Shown here in pieces: positions 18,361 through 28,054 of a stretch of 43,899 nucleotides of DNA. Source of the stretch: Candidatus Kapaibacterium sp. (GTDB lineage: Bacteria; Bacteroidota; Ignavibacteria; Kapaibacteriales; UBA7675); the NCBI GenBank assembly GCA_028284775.1, contig JANQRB010000068.1, positions 1 to 43,899 of the forward strand, read 5' to 3'. The notes beneath the pieces are model-generated. The model was given only the letters and a program-made list of their open reading frames with translations. It was not told the DNA's origin and made no database searches. The stretch's first letter is position 1; each line of letters opens with the position of its first letter. A program made the translations under genes and the position numbers.

Positions 18361-18846
18361 AGCGCAATCGATTGTGCCGAGCTGCATGGAATTCGGTCTG
18401 CGGCAAAACCTGATCGACAAGATCACGTGCATGGAACCGGAAGCAGTTTTTTAATTTGCAGACTCGCACGACAAAGTCAATCTTAAAGTTGACAACTTTA
18501 ACCGAAAGGATCTTATTTTCTTTGATACTGCAAATTGTCATCCATTCTGGCAATCGATGCCACTGCTTTGATTCCCTTAGCTAAGCTGACTACCGAAAAT
18601 CCGCGGAAAAATTAGGCTGTTTTACCGGTCCCATTAAGCCCATTTGAGATATTCCCGCGAACGTGTTCATTGGTGTTCTTTCTCAATAGTGCTGTGCGTG
18701 TAGAACAACCGAGAACACGATCAGGAATTATTTACGGCATTTTTGCTGCACACCACAGGGAAAAATATTAAGAACACTCATTGAGATCGTAAATTGACTC
18801 TTGTGAATTGAGACCTACAGTCTGACAACTGACTATGTACGTCATC
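18361..18846. other. Convergent intergenic region, nothing recognised
   Basis: About 490 bp between converging genes. A six-T run occurs near 18448 but without a convincing hairpin before it. The GC content falls sharply after about 18460. No gene or RNA is seen. Confidence 0.45.
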
Positions 18847-19656
18847 TCAAAGAGGGTAGGTGATCGAAGCACTCATCAGAACGTCATATGCATTCGTGGT
18901 ACCGTCAACTGGAAACAGTACCGGCCGAATCGTAATCTCGTAACCGGAAGGAACCAGATCGTTGTGAAGCATCACAGGCACGGGATTACTGAAATTGATG
19001 TTGCCAGTCGAGAGATCAAATACTCCAGTGGCTGACTGTGTTCCCGAAAATTCTCTGATATTGTTATTGCCGCTCGGTAAGCCGTTAATATGCAAGGGGG
19101 CAATATGGGCATCCATCTGTGTAATAATGGCAGCGACTTCCGTTCCCGGGTCATTGCCAAAAGCAACGTCAAAAGTGCCGGTAACATCATTTATTCCGAC
19201 CAACTTTTGCGATTGTGTGACATTGCCGCCGGCATCGATATCGACCTGATTGAATATTTCAAGTCCGTTAATAGAACTGGCCACGAACTGAAATTTTGCC
19301 GAAGAGTTTTTGGCGACTGTGCCTGCAATTTTGTACACTCTCCAACCGCCGCCGCTTTTACACCAGCAAGGGTCATAGCGAGTTACACCGGGCGCCAGGC
19401 AATAACAATCCTTCCAAGCTACCGGGAGACCCGTGCTCTCGACACTTCTGCAGGTGCAATTTCCACCGCATGGAGCACCTTCGGGGTTACAGGATGATCT
19501 GAAATGATTGAGGTGGCGCTCGCAGCCTGAAGATGATCCGGTGCCAGCGATGAGAGCTGTACGATCAGAAGTCATAAATACCAGAGTCAGTATTGCTACA
19601 GCAGCAATGCCGAATAATAATGCCAACGAACGTGGGCGTTTAAGGTGCTCAGTCAT
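18847..19656 (-). CDS. Exported Cys-rich protein of unknown function
   Basis: About 269 residues from ATG 19656, with GGGAAG 7 nt upstream; a TTG start 15 nt earlier overlaps that site and is rejected. The N-terminus has a basic stretch and a hydrophobic core (about 12-30), so it is a signal peptide or anchor. Residues 45-100 hold eleven cysteines, including G-G-N-C-T-C, D-C-Y-C and P-C-W-C, probably disulfide-bonded outside the cytoplasm. The remaining 165 residues are beta-rich with no Cys. I do not recognise the family. It stands alone beside the largest non-coding stretch of the window. Confidence 0.65.
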   Translation of the reverse strand: MTEHLKRPRSLALLFGIAAVAILTLVFMTSDRTALIAGTGSSSGCERHLNHFRSSCNPEGAPCGGNCTCRSVESTGLPVAWKDCYCLAPGVTRYDPCWCKSGGGWRVYKIAGTVAKNSSAKFQFVASSINGLEIFNQVDIDAGGNVTQSQKLVGINDVTGTFDVAFGNDPGTEVAAIITQMDAHIAPLHINGLPSGNNNIREFSGTQSATGVFDLSTGNINFSNPVPVMLHNDLVPSGYEITIRPVLFPVDGTTNAYDVLMSASITYPL

Positions 19657-21233
19657 AGCAAATCTTCCCAATTAATGATATAGAGTATGTGAATATATAA
19701 TATGCGATGGACTGATTATTTGGGTATAGTCGGAATCTCAAGCATAATGTCAGGCCTTCGGAACAGGGCAAACTGATAGCGTAGCAGATAGATCGACAAT
19801 ACTAACTCTCCTCAAAAACAGCTCAACGAGTTGCAGTATTTAGGGAGCAGGCAATAAAAAAAATCGGTCTTTAGCCCGAGAAGTGTGTTAACTACCTCCC
19901 AGGTTGCAGATTTTCCCGTTTGTGTATTGTGTTTAACAGCCTTGCAGGCAGTTGTGCAAAAGTCTCAGTAAGTGTTGAAAGTCTTTTGAGTTCGAATTGC
20001 GCAAAAATTGTTCATTCAGATCTTGCTTGACAAGACGAAATGACTTTGTTGCTAATTCGCAATCAGCGTGCAACGCTGCAATAACATAGCCGTTCTCGAC
20101 TGCTATTGCGCAATTTGCCCTTACTGTTGACGAATTTCAGAGAATGCCAAGCAGGTCCATTCATCGCTTGCGGAACAGCGATTCTATGCCTCTTGGAAAA
20201 CTCTCGATTTGTCTTGCGGAAAATAGGAGACTGACAGCGCATGTATTGTCATGCACGCTATCCAAAAGAGATGGGCTGGAATAGTGCTGAGTGAATGGAA
20301 AAAATTAAAACAGCCTAATTCTCAAGGACGTAGTAATTTTTACCAATCAGATCTGAATAGGCCCCGTGAATAAAGATAACTCGTAGCTTCGGTAGCGTTC
20401 TGATAAAATAAATTTCAACCTGAATAGCAGTGCAGGTTAATTGTCAACCATTCGTCAAATCTTGATGGCGAAAATATACTACAATCATTTCCACAATGCA
20501 ATAGAAAAATATGATTCCTTATTCGTTCGGATTAAACGAGTTCGCCAGTTTTCACGTTAGATTGTACCTCAAATTCGATGCGATAGTGTCAGACATGCAG
20601 GGGTATCGCAAATTCCAATTGCTGTTCCGGCGGGCCCGTGAGTATTAAATAATTGTTTTATCGATAGAGCACTGTGGGTCGACTCCTGCGAGCCAAATTC
20701 CACGAGTAGTTTAAATCTGTCAGGAAGAATCTTGTGAATTGCTCAACCCATATGAAGATCGCTGGAAGAAATTACATTTCCGCTGCTTGGAATTGATGCT
20801 GCCAATGGTGAACCCGACGACCAAAGATAATTCTAGGCTTGATCCGCGTCGTCGATCGGCATCGAATCATTTATGCACGGTTATTGCGCAAAGTCTACGA
20901 AACTAGGCAGCCGAGATCACGCTGCGAAGTGCGGAGATTGCCAGAAGATGCTGCCATTGAACATAATTATGACGGTAACGGCGTAACAGAAGACCTGGAA
21001 TTTGTACTTCACATTATCCAACCTCTTTAGAATTCAACCGCTCTTGTGCCGCTAAGCTGTCAATCTGAGATAAAAGCGAAGCATTCTCGCAATATTGCAA
21101 CTTGCGCTGTTAACGGTCCAGGTTAAAATGCCGGTAGCATACTGACAATTCCCTTGGTCCTGCAAAAGATTGCAGGCCTCAATTCCATAGACAGATATGG
21201 TGAGGAAGTTCCATGATGTAGCAGCAGACAGTC
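19657..21233. other. AT-rich non-coding stretch of about 1.6 kb
   Basis: Visibly richer in A and T than the flanking genes. The only frame of 60 or more codons (20839-21030, plus) lacks a ribosome binding site and protein character. A short hairpin CCTGCA / TGCAGG is at 21159-21176. I see no tRNA, no tandem repeat and no recognisable gene remnant. It includes the promoter of the Cys-rich gene and the 3' flank of the envelope operon. Confidence 0.5.
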
Positions 21234-24023
21234 CTATTTAAGAACAACAGCCTTCGGGACAATCAATTCCGTCAGCTTCGATCGTTCCAGGTCTTCTCGC
21301 TCAAATCCCTGCGGCAGCTTATTGAGTTTGCGGGCAAGATCGACAAAAGACTCGCGGGCTGCAGGTTCGCTGCTGTATACCTGCTTGGAGTGCAGCGAGA
21401 ATGTCCCGTCGGCGTGTTTAATGACGACATATTCGCCGGCGTCCAGCACATCGAGAAAGACGCGGCACCTGTCCTTGTCGGCTTCGCTCAGCTGACTGCC
21501 GAATTGAACTACGAAACGCGGGCCGGGCGAATCACGAGAAATCGGAGCGTCCGCAGAACCGTCCCTATCGTCAGTGTTGTCCACGAGCTCCTTGCGTCTG
21601 TCCTCTCGCCGCTGCGCGATTTCCTTGCGACGCTCTTCGCGATGTTTACCGGTCTTGCTGACATAGCGGATGTATTCGGGCGAGTCGTAGCCGCAGCGCC
21701 CGATCGTATACCACTGATTGCTTTCTTCGGTCACGACCTCGAGATAAACGGTAAAACGGCGGTTGAGCGGCACATTGCAGGGTTCGCTAATGAGGAGCGC
21801 TTTCGAACTACCGGCGGTAGCTTCCTCCTTATAGCGATAGGTTTCCGTTTTGCGGCCGTCATTCTTCAGATCGGGGTCGATATGTTTGCGTGCGATCGGT
21901 GTCAGCGCCAGGTCGTCGATCGGCAGGTTGCCGTCACAGCGCTGCGTGCCGAAGATACCGAAGCCGTCGGCCTTAAACACTATCTGATTGCTGTCCAGAT
22001 ACTTGCGAAATAGTGCGTTGTCGGCCGCCATTTCCTTTTTGATCGTTTCGGCGGTGAAGTAGGCCCGCAGCTTTGATAGAAAGACATTGCCTTCTTGTCC
22101 GCCGCCCGGCAGGTTAATACGTCCGCCGCCGGGTGTCGCTGCCGAGCTTGCCCACATGTTCTGTCCGGTCGGGATCAATAGCCCGCCGACTTCAATGTCG
22201 CCGTCGCAGGAATAGCGTCCGGGCGTCAGGCGACAGGGGTCGGTAAAACCGTGGACCGTGATCCGCAGGATGGGCTTCATCCCAAGGCAGTTCTTTTCGA
22301 ATTGCTGCAGGACATCGGCGATCTTACGATAAATGCGATCCTGAAACTGCTGATCGATCCGCTCCGTGGCATCCTGATAATTAAAGTCGAAAGGATCGAC
22401 GAAGGCCGAAGGCTCGAGTGCGCCGCTGTTCCAGCGTTGGCTGAATTCCGAATAGTTATTCTTTGTGTTGGGCTTCCAGTAACCGGTAATGAAATAACCC
22501 AGGCCATGCTGATCCTTGAAGCTTACGGAGTCACGTATCAGCCGGCAGTCCAGACGGAAGGTATCGCGCATGTCGCAATTGTCGCGTCCGGCGGTTGTGA
22601 TCGTCAGGTATTTTTCCTTCGCCACACAGTCAAAGCAGAGCTCGTCAAGCTCGGCCAGTTCGGCGCGGTAGCTCGCATTCGGCTCGAGTTCCACCATCGT
22701 TCCCGCCGGTATATTGCGCAGGGTACCATCGGACTTATGCAGGTTGATCGAGATCGGACTTTCAAGGGGCCGCCAGCCCTGGTCATCCAGTCCTTCAGGA
22801 TCGAAGAGGCGATACAAGACTTCGAGCTCAACACAGATCTTGGGCGCGGGAAAGTTAATCGCATAGAGATCCAGGCCGCGCTTTCTGCGACTGAACTCGG
22901 GCTGCTCCTGCGACTGCTCGTCAGGGTCGGGACTCTCAAAATTGCGGTTGGAGCTCAAAAAAAGGACCGGCTGCTCGCCGGGCATCACCCAGGGAAACAT
23001 ATCATCGGCCGGCGTATTGTAGGCCAGTCCCTCGGGCAGCAGCGGGCGCTTCTGATACTCCTTTTTCAGCGACTCTTCGAGCAGCAGCGGCGCCGACTGC
23101 GGCAGCCCGTCGGCGCCCAGCTTAACCCGGTAAATGTCGTAATCGCCCGTCGACTGCAAAGAGGCTTTCCAATCCGAGGCGAAGTAGAGAAAACCTTGGG
23201 CGTCGACGTGCGGCGTGATGTCATTACCGGAGCTGTTAACTTGCGTGAGCGACTTCGGCTCGGACCAGCTTTTGCTATTGTCATCGAAGCGGGCGTACCA
23301 GATATTTTTATCACGGCTTTTGTTGACTTCGCTTCGTGAGCTTTCCGTTGGATCGGTCGGCCGGTTCGACACGAAATAGAGCGTCCGCCCATCCGGTGTG
23401 AGCGTCGGCTGCGTGTCCCAGGCCTCAGGGTCGTTGATCTCCGTCAGAGGGCGGAGCGTCTTAAAATTGTCATCGGTGAGATAAAGATTAAACAGCGAAC
23501 TGGTATTGGACTCCCGTCCACCGTCGACCGCCTGTTCGGCGGCATATATGAATACGTTACGCTCCCGGTTGTGACAGACCGCGCCGCGCACATAGCCGGG
23601 GAACTGCTCATCGCGTGGCGAATAAAGTTGCGGCGTACTCCAACCCTCGTTGATCGGCAGGTGTTCGCGGTCCGCAACGGGGCGGGTGGCAAACCAGAGC
23701 TCGGCAATATGGCTTTTGACCTTTTGTTTACCTCGTTCATTCACTTCAGCGCGATCGCTGGTATAGAGCAGCGTATCGTTGGCGCCGGTCGCTCCCGGGA
23801 TAAGCAGCGGGTTGTAATCGTTCGTAACCGGCGAGACGTGATTGACCGGCGAGTTCAGAACGCCGCCGCCCGGAAGCTCGGCCCGAAGTGAAGGCGCCGC
23901 GCCGCAGAGGACAGCCAGAACGCTGCACAATCCAAGTCCGGCGACCCATCGCCGTCCCAGGCCCGCCGGACCATACTGAAAAACAAGGCCACTGATACGA
24001 ATCAAAAAGCGTGTTGTCATCAT
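21234..24023 (-). CDS. PD40-propeller, OmpA and SPOR-like envelope protein
   Basis: About 929 residues. Signal peptide in the first 48; PD40-type propeller about 55-370 (L-T-P-D-G-R-T-L-Y-F-V-S-N-R, Y-F-A-S-D-W, V-L-F-L-S-S-N-R); a Cys-containing middle; an OmpA-like domain about 560-800 (V-H-G-F-T-D, then L-S-K-L-R-A, then N-R-R-F-T-V-Y-L); a basic R-R-E-E/R-R-E-D-R-R helix; and a C-terminal SPOR-like domain (F-V-V-Q-F-G-S-Q). The OmpA Asp and Arg that bind diaminopimelate are present. About 50 residues with two Cys are inserted after V-H-G-F-T-D. It resembles T9SS PorE in its PD40-OmpA order. It should anchor an outer-membrane assembly to peptidoglycan. ATG 24023 has AGGTAAG upstream, inside the end of the preceding gene, which stops 11 bp away. 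Confidence 0.82.
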   Translation of the reverse strand: MMTTRFLIRISGLVFQYGPAGLGRRWVAGLGLCSVLAVLCGAAPSLRAELPGGGVLNSPVNHVSPVTNDYNPLLIPGATGANDTLLYTSDRAEVNERGKQKVKSHIAELWFATRPVADREHLPINEGWSTPQLYSPRDEQFPGYVRGAVCHNRERNVFIYAAEQAVDGGRESNTSSLFNLYLTDDNFKTLRPLTEINDPEAWDTQPTLTPDGRTLYFVSNRPTDPTESSRSEVNKSRDKNIWYARFDDNSKSWSEPKSLTQVNSSGNDITPHVDAQGFLYFASDWKASLQSTGDYDIYRVKLGADGLPQSAPLLLEESLKKEYQKRPLLPEGLAYNTPADDMFPWVMPGEQPVLFLSSNRNFESPDPDEQSQEQPEFSRRKRGLDLYAINFPAPKICVELEVLYRLFDPEGLDDQGWRPLESPISINLHKSDGTLRNIPAGTMVELEPNASYRAELAELDELCFDCVAKEKYLTITTAGRDNCDMRDTFRLDCRLIRDSVSFKDQHGLGYFITGYWKPNTKNNYSEFSQRWNSGALEPSAFVDPFDFNYQDATERIDQQFQDRIYRKIADVLQQFEKNCLGMKPILRITVHGFTDPCRLTPGRYSCDGDIEVGGLLIPTGQNMWASSAATPGGGRINLPGGGQEGNVFLSKLRAYFTAETIKKEMAADNALFRKYLDSNQIVFKADGFGIFGTQRCDGNLPIDDLALTPIARKHIDPDLKNDGRKTETYRYKEEATAGSSKALLISEPCNVPLNRRFTVYLEVVTEESNQWYTIGRCGYDSPEYIRYVSKTGKHREERRKEIAQRREDRRKELVDNTDDRDGSADAPISRDSPGPRFVVQFGSQLSEADKDRCRVFLDVLDAGEYVVIKHADGTFSLHSKQVYSSEPAARESFVDLARKLNKLPQGFEREDLERSKLTELIVPKAVVLK

Positions 24024-24034
24024 TGGAAGCTTAC

Positions 24035-26260
24035 CTAGTTGCAATCGGAAACAATCACCGGGTAAATGACAAAGAAGCCGACGTTGGCCGTCCGCGCCTG
24101 AGTTGTGCCGTCATCGACGCGATTAATATAAATCAGGCCGAACTGATTGCCGCCGGCTTCCCGGAAGCCATAGATCTTACCGAGATCGGCCGGACTCAGC
24201 GTTACACTTACTTCATCGTAGCCGTCGAAATCAGCGAGCGCGCAAAAGTTCGGAATGACGGTGCCGCAGACATCTTTAAACAATTCCGGCGTCGTAATGA
24301 TGTCATCCAGGGCATCAAGATGTTTAAAGCCTTCGAAGGTCGTACGCGAAGTGGACGGATTGAGCGGATCGCTCAGCCCCACAGGACGCAGGTTCAGCGT
24401 CGGCGCCTGACCGACGAATGGATTCTGGACGGCTCTGTCACCCACGGTGACGAAAATGTCGCCGCGCGAGGGCATCTGGTCCAGTGGCACCGGCGGCGTC
24501 AAGTTAGCCGCCTCGTCGTCGCTGCTGCGGAAGTCGTGAAAGGAGAATATCTGATAATCCGCCCGCGTCGGCTGATTGATCGTCAACTGCCCGAAGGCAA
24601 AGAGCTCCGGCAGCGGCACGAAATTCGGACAGGTCGTCACAATCGCGCAGACCGTGTCCACCTGCACGCAGGCCGGCGTGCGGGTGGTAATGACGATGCA
24701 GTAGGTGCTGTCCGACGTTAAAGCATTGCTGCCGCGGGTCCGCACATCCTGTTCAAGCTGATCCATCGTCGGCGCATCAAAAGTCACGTCGACACTGCGT
24801 TCGCTGCCCGGCGAGATGCTGAAGCTACGGGGCTCAAGGTTATAATATTGCAGGTCGTCGACGCCGTCATTGGGCGTAAAGTCCTGAACGGTGATCGTGA
24901 CGTCGAGATCGTCGCAGACGGTTTCCGGCACACGCAAGCGGTAGGCGCGGTTGACGATATGCGAGAGGCCCGACGGGGCGCTCGACGTAAAGATCGGCGG
25001 GTCGAACTCCACCAGAACGCGTTCGTCATCGCGGGTGGAAAGCAAGACCGAGTCAGGGCGTTCGCCGAGCAGATCTTCGCGATTATCGGCTACATAAAGG
25101 GGGCAGCCCGCCTCGCAGCCAACACCTTCCAGCGGTACGGTCAGATCGCAGCCCGGTTCGCTGCCTCGCGGCAGAATGCGCAGGACGGCTGTTTCTTCGA
25201 AGCGGCCGGCCGCCGTGGGAGTGAAGACAAACTCCAGCTCGAGGTTCGCCCCGGGAATCAGCGTCGTCGGCAGAACCGGCGCGGCCAGCGCAAAGGGTGC
25301 CGCAACATCGGGCGGGTTGATCGTGACGTCGCAGGGCAGGGTGTTGCTGAACACCAGTCGTACTAATGATTCGGAGCTGCCGACTTCCACGGTGCCGAAA
25401 TCAAAGACATCGCTAGTGACATCTTCGCATTCACAGCGCGGCTCGACCACAGTAGCTTCTAGAGTCAGGTCTATCGTGCCGCGGGCGCTGTTACATAGGC
25501 ATTCCACTCTGATCGCCTCGGCGTTCTGGCTGAATTCACCGACGTTGACGGTGCTGACGAGAAAATGAAAGACCGCCGACCGTCCGCCGGGCAGCACGAA
25601 TGAGCCTCCCTGCGGCACGGCATCTACATTAATCGACTCCAGCCTGAAGGGCTCGACGAGACCCAGATCGCCTGCGTCAATCTGCAGGTCGCAGCCGGGC
25701 GGCGCGCTCAAGGTCCAGAAGTAGCTATAGGACAATTCACCAGGCGGCGTATTCTGCACGAGCTCGGTGTTCGGCGGCGTCTGGTCATCGACAAAAACGA
25801 GGGTTTCGTCAATATTCAGATCGTCGCAGTCGACAACCGTAATCCGGTCGTAGAAAATTCTGATAAGGGTATCGCTGCACATTGGAAAAGGTTCGATCGT
25901 GCGCGCCCGGCCGCCGGCATCGACTTCAAGCTGATAGATTTCGCCGCTGATCAGAACATCCAGGTCGGTAAAAATTGCGCCGGTCGGCAGTGCCGTTTGT
26001 TTACTGTCGATCAGCACATTGCCGGTCGGCTCGACTTTGATCAGGTCGACAGTTGCGCCGGCAAGCAACTGCGCCGGCAGCGGCGGGCCCGGTCGTTCGT
26101 AGACTTCAACCCGCAGTATGGGCGCGAAGGTCTCGTCAGTGGGTTCGACGGTTTCCGAACATCCGTACATCAGAGCGAGAAGCAAAAGTAGCAGAGCCAG
26201 GCCAGGGCCGACGATACCTGTCCTGCGCTGAACACTCTTCGGGCCGAAAGAAAGCTGCAT
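24035..26260 (-). CDS. Cys-rich lipoprotein with ASH/choice-of-anchor domains
   Basis: A 741-residue predicted lipoprotein with lipobox L-M-Y-G-C (Cys34). The first 120 mature residues look like a carboxypeptidase-regulatory-like beta-sandwich. About 280-385 is an ASH/choice-of-anchor D domain (F-D-F-G-T-V-E-V-G-S-S-E then F-V-F-T-P-T-A-A-G). The rest is beta-rich with paired cysteines. It lies between the barrel gene (39 bp upstream) and the PD40-OmpA gene (11 bp downstream), so I infer it is the lipid-anchored part of a three-protein outer-membrane complex. It has no T9SS tail. Lipoprotein and ASH calls are good; the role is inferred from its neighbours. Confidence 0.75.
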   Translation of the reverse strand: MQLSFGPKSVQRRTGIVGPGLALLLLLLALMYGCSETVEPTDETFAPILRVEVYERPGPPLPAQLLAGATVDLIKVEPTGNVLIDSKQTALPTGAIFTDLDVLISGEIYQLEVDAGGRARTIEPFPMCSDTLIRIFYDRITVVDCDDLNIDETLVFVDDQTPPNTELVQNTPPGELSYSYFWTLSAPPGCDLQIDAGDLGLVEPFRLESINVDAVPQGGSFVLPGGRSAVFHFLVSTVNVGEFSQNAEAIRVECLCNSARGTIDLTLEATVVEPRCECEDVTSDVFDFGTVEVGSSESLVRLVFSNTLPCDVTINPPDVAAPFALAAPVLPTTLIPGANLELEFVFTPTAAGRFEETAVLRILPRGSEPGCDLTVPLEGVGCEAGCPLYVADNREDLLGERPDSVLLSTRDDERVLVEFDPPIFTSSAPSGLSHIVNRAYRLRVPETVCDDLDVTITVQDFTPNDGVDDLQYYNLEPRSFSISPGSERSVDVTFDAPTMDQLEQDVRTRGSNALTSDSTYCIVITTRTPACVQVDTVCAIVTTCPNFVPLPELFAFGQLTINQPTRADYQIFSFHDFRSSDDEAANLTPPVPLDQMPSRGDIFVTVGDRAVQNPFVGQAPTLNLRPVGLSDPLNPSTSRTTFEGFKHLDALDDIITTPELFKDVCGTVIPNFCALADFDGYDEVSVTLSPADLGKIYGFREAGGNQFGLIYINRVDDGTTQARTANVGFFVIYPVIVSDCN

Positions 26261-26299
26261 ATCTATATCTCGTCTTGTGAAGCTTGATGGAGAAATTGC

Positions 26300-27334
26300 T
26301 TACCAACTGAGGCCAAAGCGCAAAATGACCGATGTCGATTTCCGGTACGGATGGCGCGCGTCGTCCTGGACGTCCGGACAGCATTCGATTTGCGGCAGCG
26401 GCATATTCATCGTCCGGATACCGAGATCGAGCGAAAAGTCCATGTCGCAGCCCCAGGCCCAATCGTGGCCGACACCAAGCGTGTAAAAGTAGCGCTGGCG
26501 GTCGAAGTCCGGCCCGAAGACGGGCGCTTCCGTTTGTGTATCGAAGGGCAGACCGAGGTCGGCATACAGATAGAAGGTGTTGCAACAGGGCTGGAGCAGG
26601 GTATTGTCCGGATTTGGCTGGAATGAGTAGCGCCCGTGAATCGCCAGCGGCAGGAAGATAGCGCCATCGACGGGCCAGATGCCCAGCAAGGGTCCCAGGA
26701 GAAAGTGATGTTCCTCGTCCAGGCTCCAGAGGCCGGCCGCTTCGACACCAAGGACCAGATTCGAGCCTCCCCGGTCGAAATTGATGAAGGACGAGGGGTA
26801 GGGCTCGAAGCCGTTCGCGGTCTTGTGCTGATAGGTTTCATCGTCGACGGCGCGATAGCCGATCAGACCGCGCACTTCAAGTTTGTGCATCCCCAGGAAG
26901 CCGAAGTCGCGCAGGCGGCAGCATTTATCAATCTCGATCGTATCGGCCTCGACCTCGTAGGGCGAATGAATCGGGTCCGCCAGTGTCTCGATGCGCTTGA
27001 CGCGGGAGACCGGTATTCTGTACTTCGCTTTTTCGGGATCGTCGCAATCGATGAGCGCGATGACAAGGTACCTGCTCTCGTTTTCACTGTTGCCGGGAAT
27101 TATTTCGGGCTTGACCGCGCAGGGTATCACGCGCAGCGCTTCCCCGGCGGGCGAACAGTGGTTGGGGACGGTATGGCCGTCAGCCAACACGACATTGTAC
27201 TTGTGTACCTGATCCTCGTCCTGGGGATTGGCCGCCAGCCAGACCGAAGGCAGAAATGTCAACAGACAGGCGAAACAACAAATTCGCACAAATCGCTGTG
27301 CAAGAATGCGCGGCGTCAGCATCATAAGCATCAT
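26300..27334 (-). CDS. Outer-membrane beta-barrel protein
   Basis: About 344 residues from ATG 27334; the TTG at 27367 is less likely. The signal peptide ends near V-W-L-A-A-N. An N-terminal domain of about 120 residues with paired Cys precedes a C-terminal barrel of alternating strands (L-V-L-G-V-E-A-A-G-L-W, F-L-L-G-P-L-L-G-I-W, F-Y-L-Y-A-D-L-G-L-P-F) that ends in V-I-L-R-F-G-L-S-W, a terminal aromatic typical of BAM substrates. It is the first gene of an operon with the lipoprotein and PD40-OmpA genes. Confidence 0.72.
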   Translation of the reverse strand: MMLMMLTPRILAQRFVRICCFACLLTFLPSVWLAANPQDEDQVHKYNVVLADGHTVPNHCSPAGEALRVIPCAVKPEIIPGNSENESRYLVIALIDCDDPEKAKYRIPVSRVKRIETLADPIHSPYEVEADTIEIDKCCRLRDFGFLGMHKLEVRGLIGYRAVDDETYQHKTANGFEPYPSSFINFDRGGSNLVLGVEAAGLWSLDEEHHFLLGPLLGIWPVDGAIFLPLAIHGRYSFQPNPDNTLLQPCCNTFYLYADLGLPFDTQTEAPVFGPDFDRQRYFYTLGVGHDWAWGCDMDFSLDLGIRTMNMPLPQIECCPDVQDDARHPYRKSTSVILRFGLSW

Positions 27335-28054
27335 AGGTTGAATACCAGGAATCGGTTTGCGTCTCAAAGAATGAACAACATCGTCATGAGCTGATGCTCA
27401 AGCACCGAAGTGAGAGAGAATTCGGGCATCCGACGCAGAGTCGCGCCTTGCCTGCCCGCTGGTAGCGCGGGAACATGTGATCCATGGTGCGGACCGCCCT
27501 GGAAAAGAGCATCGACCCGGCAGAATAGGACACATTGCAAATATACGGTATCATGGTATACGAAGCACCACGTATATGCTGCGTATTTTTCTGAATAATC
27601 GGTCATTTTTGTTTCGCAAGCCCGGAGAGAGCCGCAGAGGTGACAAGGAAACAGGTCCTGTGCAGGCGAGACCAGGGAGCGATTTGCTCGGGAAAAGCCT
27701 TCGCAAATCGCGGTTTGCGGATAAAAAATGCGTTTTAGGTCCCCATTCGCCTAATCGTGAAGCCGATGGGCGAATTGCAGGGCCGCAGGAGGCTGCTTCC
27801 GCCGGCTGCTACTACCAGCGTCACTGTATACGATTCAGTCGAATTGCAGAGTAGAATTACGTGGTGTCTTCGTAGTGCATTTCGCGATTGGATTGTATAT
27901 ATTGTTAATTCCGATTCGACACTACAACTGCTTGACTATACTTGTCGATTAGTTAAGTCACAGCCCTGGCTGAGATCAGATCCGGCGTGCTCATCGCGGA
28001 GCTGCCTGTTCAATATGTTTAACAAATTTCCGGTAAGCATTAGGGAAAAACACT
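27335..28054. other. Divergent promoter region
   Basis: About 700 bp between the minus-strand envelope operon and the plus-strand barrel gene. It must hold both promoters, which I could not place. The frames at 27410-27598 and 27477-27854 have skewed composition and no start signals. The Shine-Dalgarno of the next gene (AGGG) lies at about 28042. Confidence 0.45.

Noticed and set aside
20839..21030. A 63-codon frame in the AT-rich gap
   Set aside because: No start signal and no protein-like pattern.
19657..21233. A tRNA or other RNA gene
   Set aside because: Scanned by eye for T-loop and acceptor pairs; near matches lacked the complementary arms.
22251..23339. A 362-codon plus-strand open frame
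   Set aside because: It lies antisense inside the PD40-OmpA gene, has no start signal, and its translation is Arg/Val/Ile-rich without any domain; it is a by-product of the codon bias of the real gene.
24011..24721. A 236-codon plus-strand open frame
   Set aside because: Antisense to the ASH lipoprotein gene, which has a lipobox, domains and operon spacing; the antisense product has none of these.
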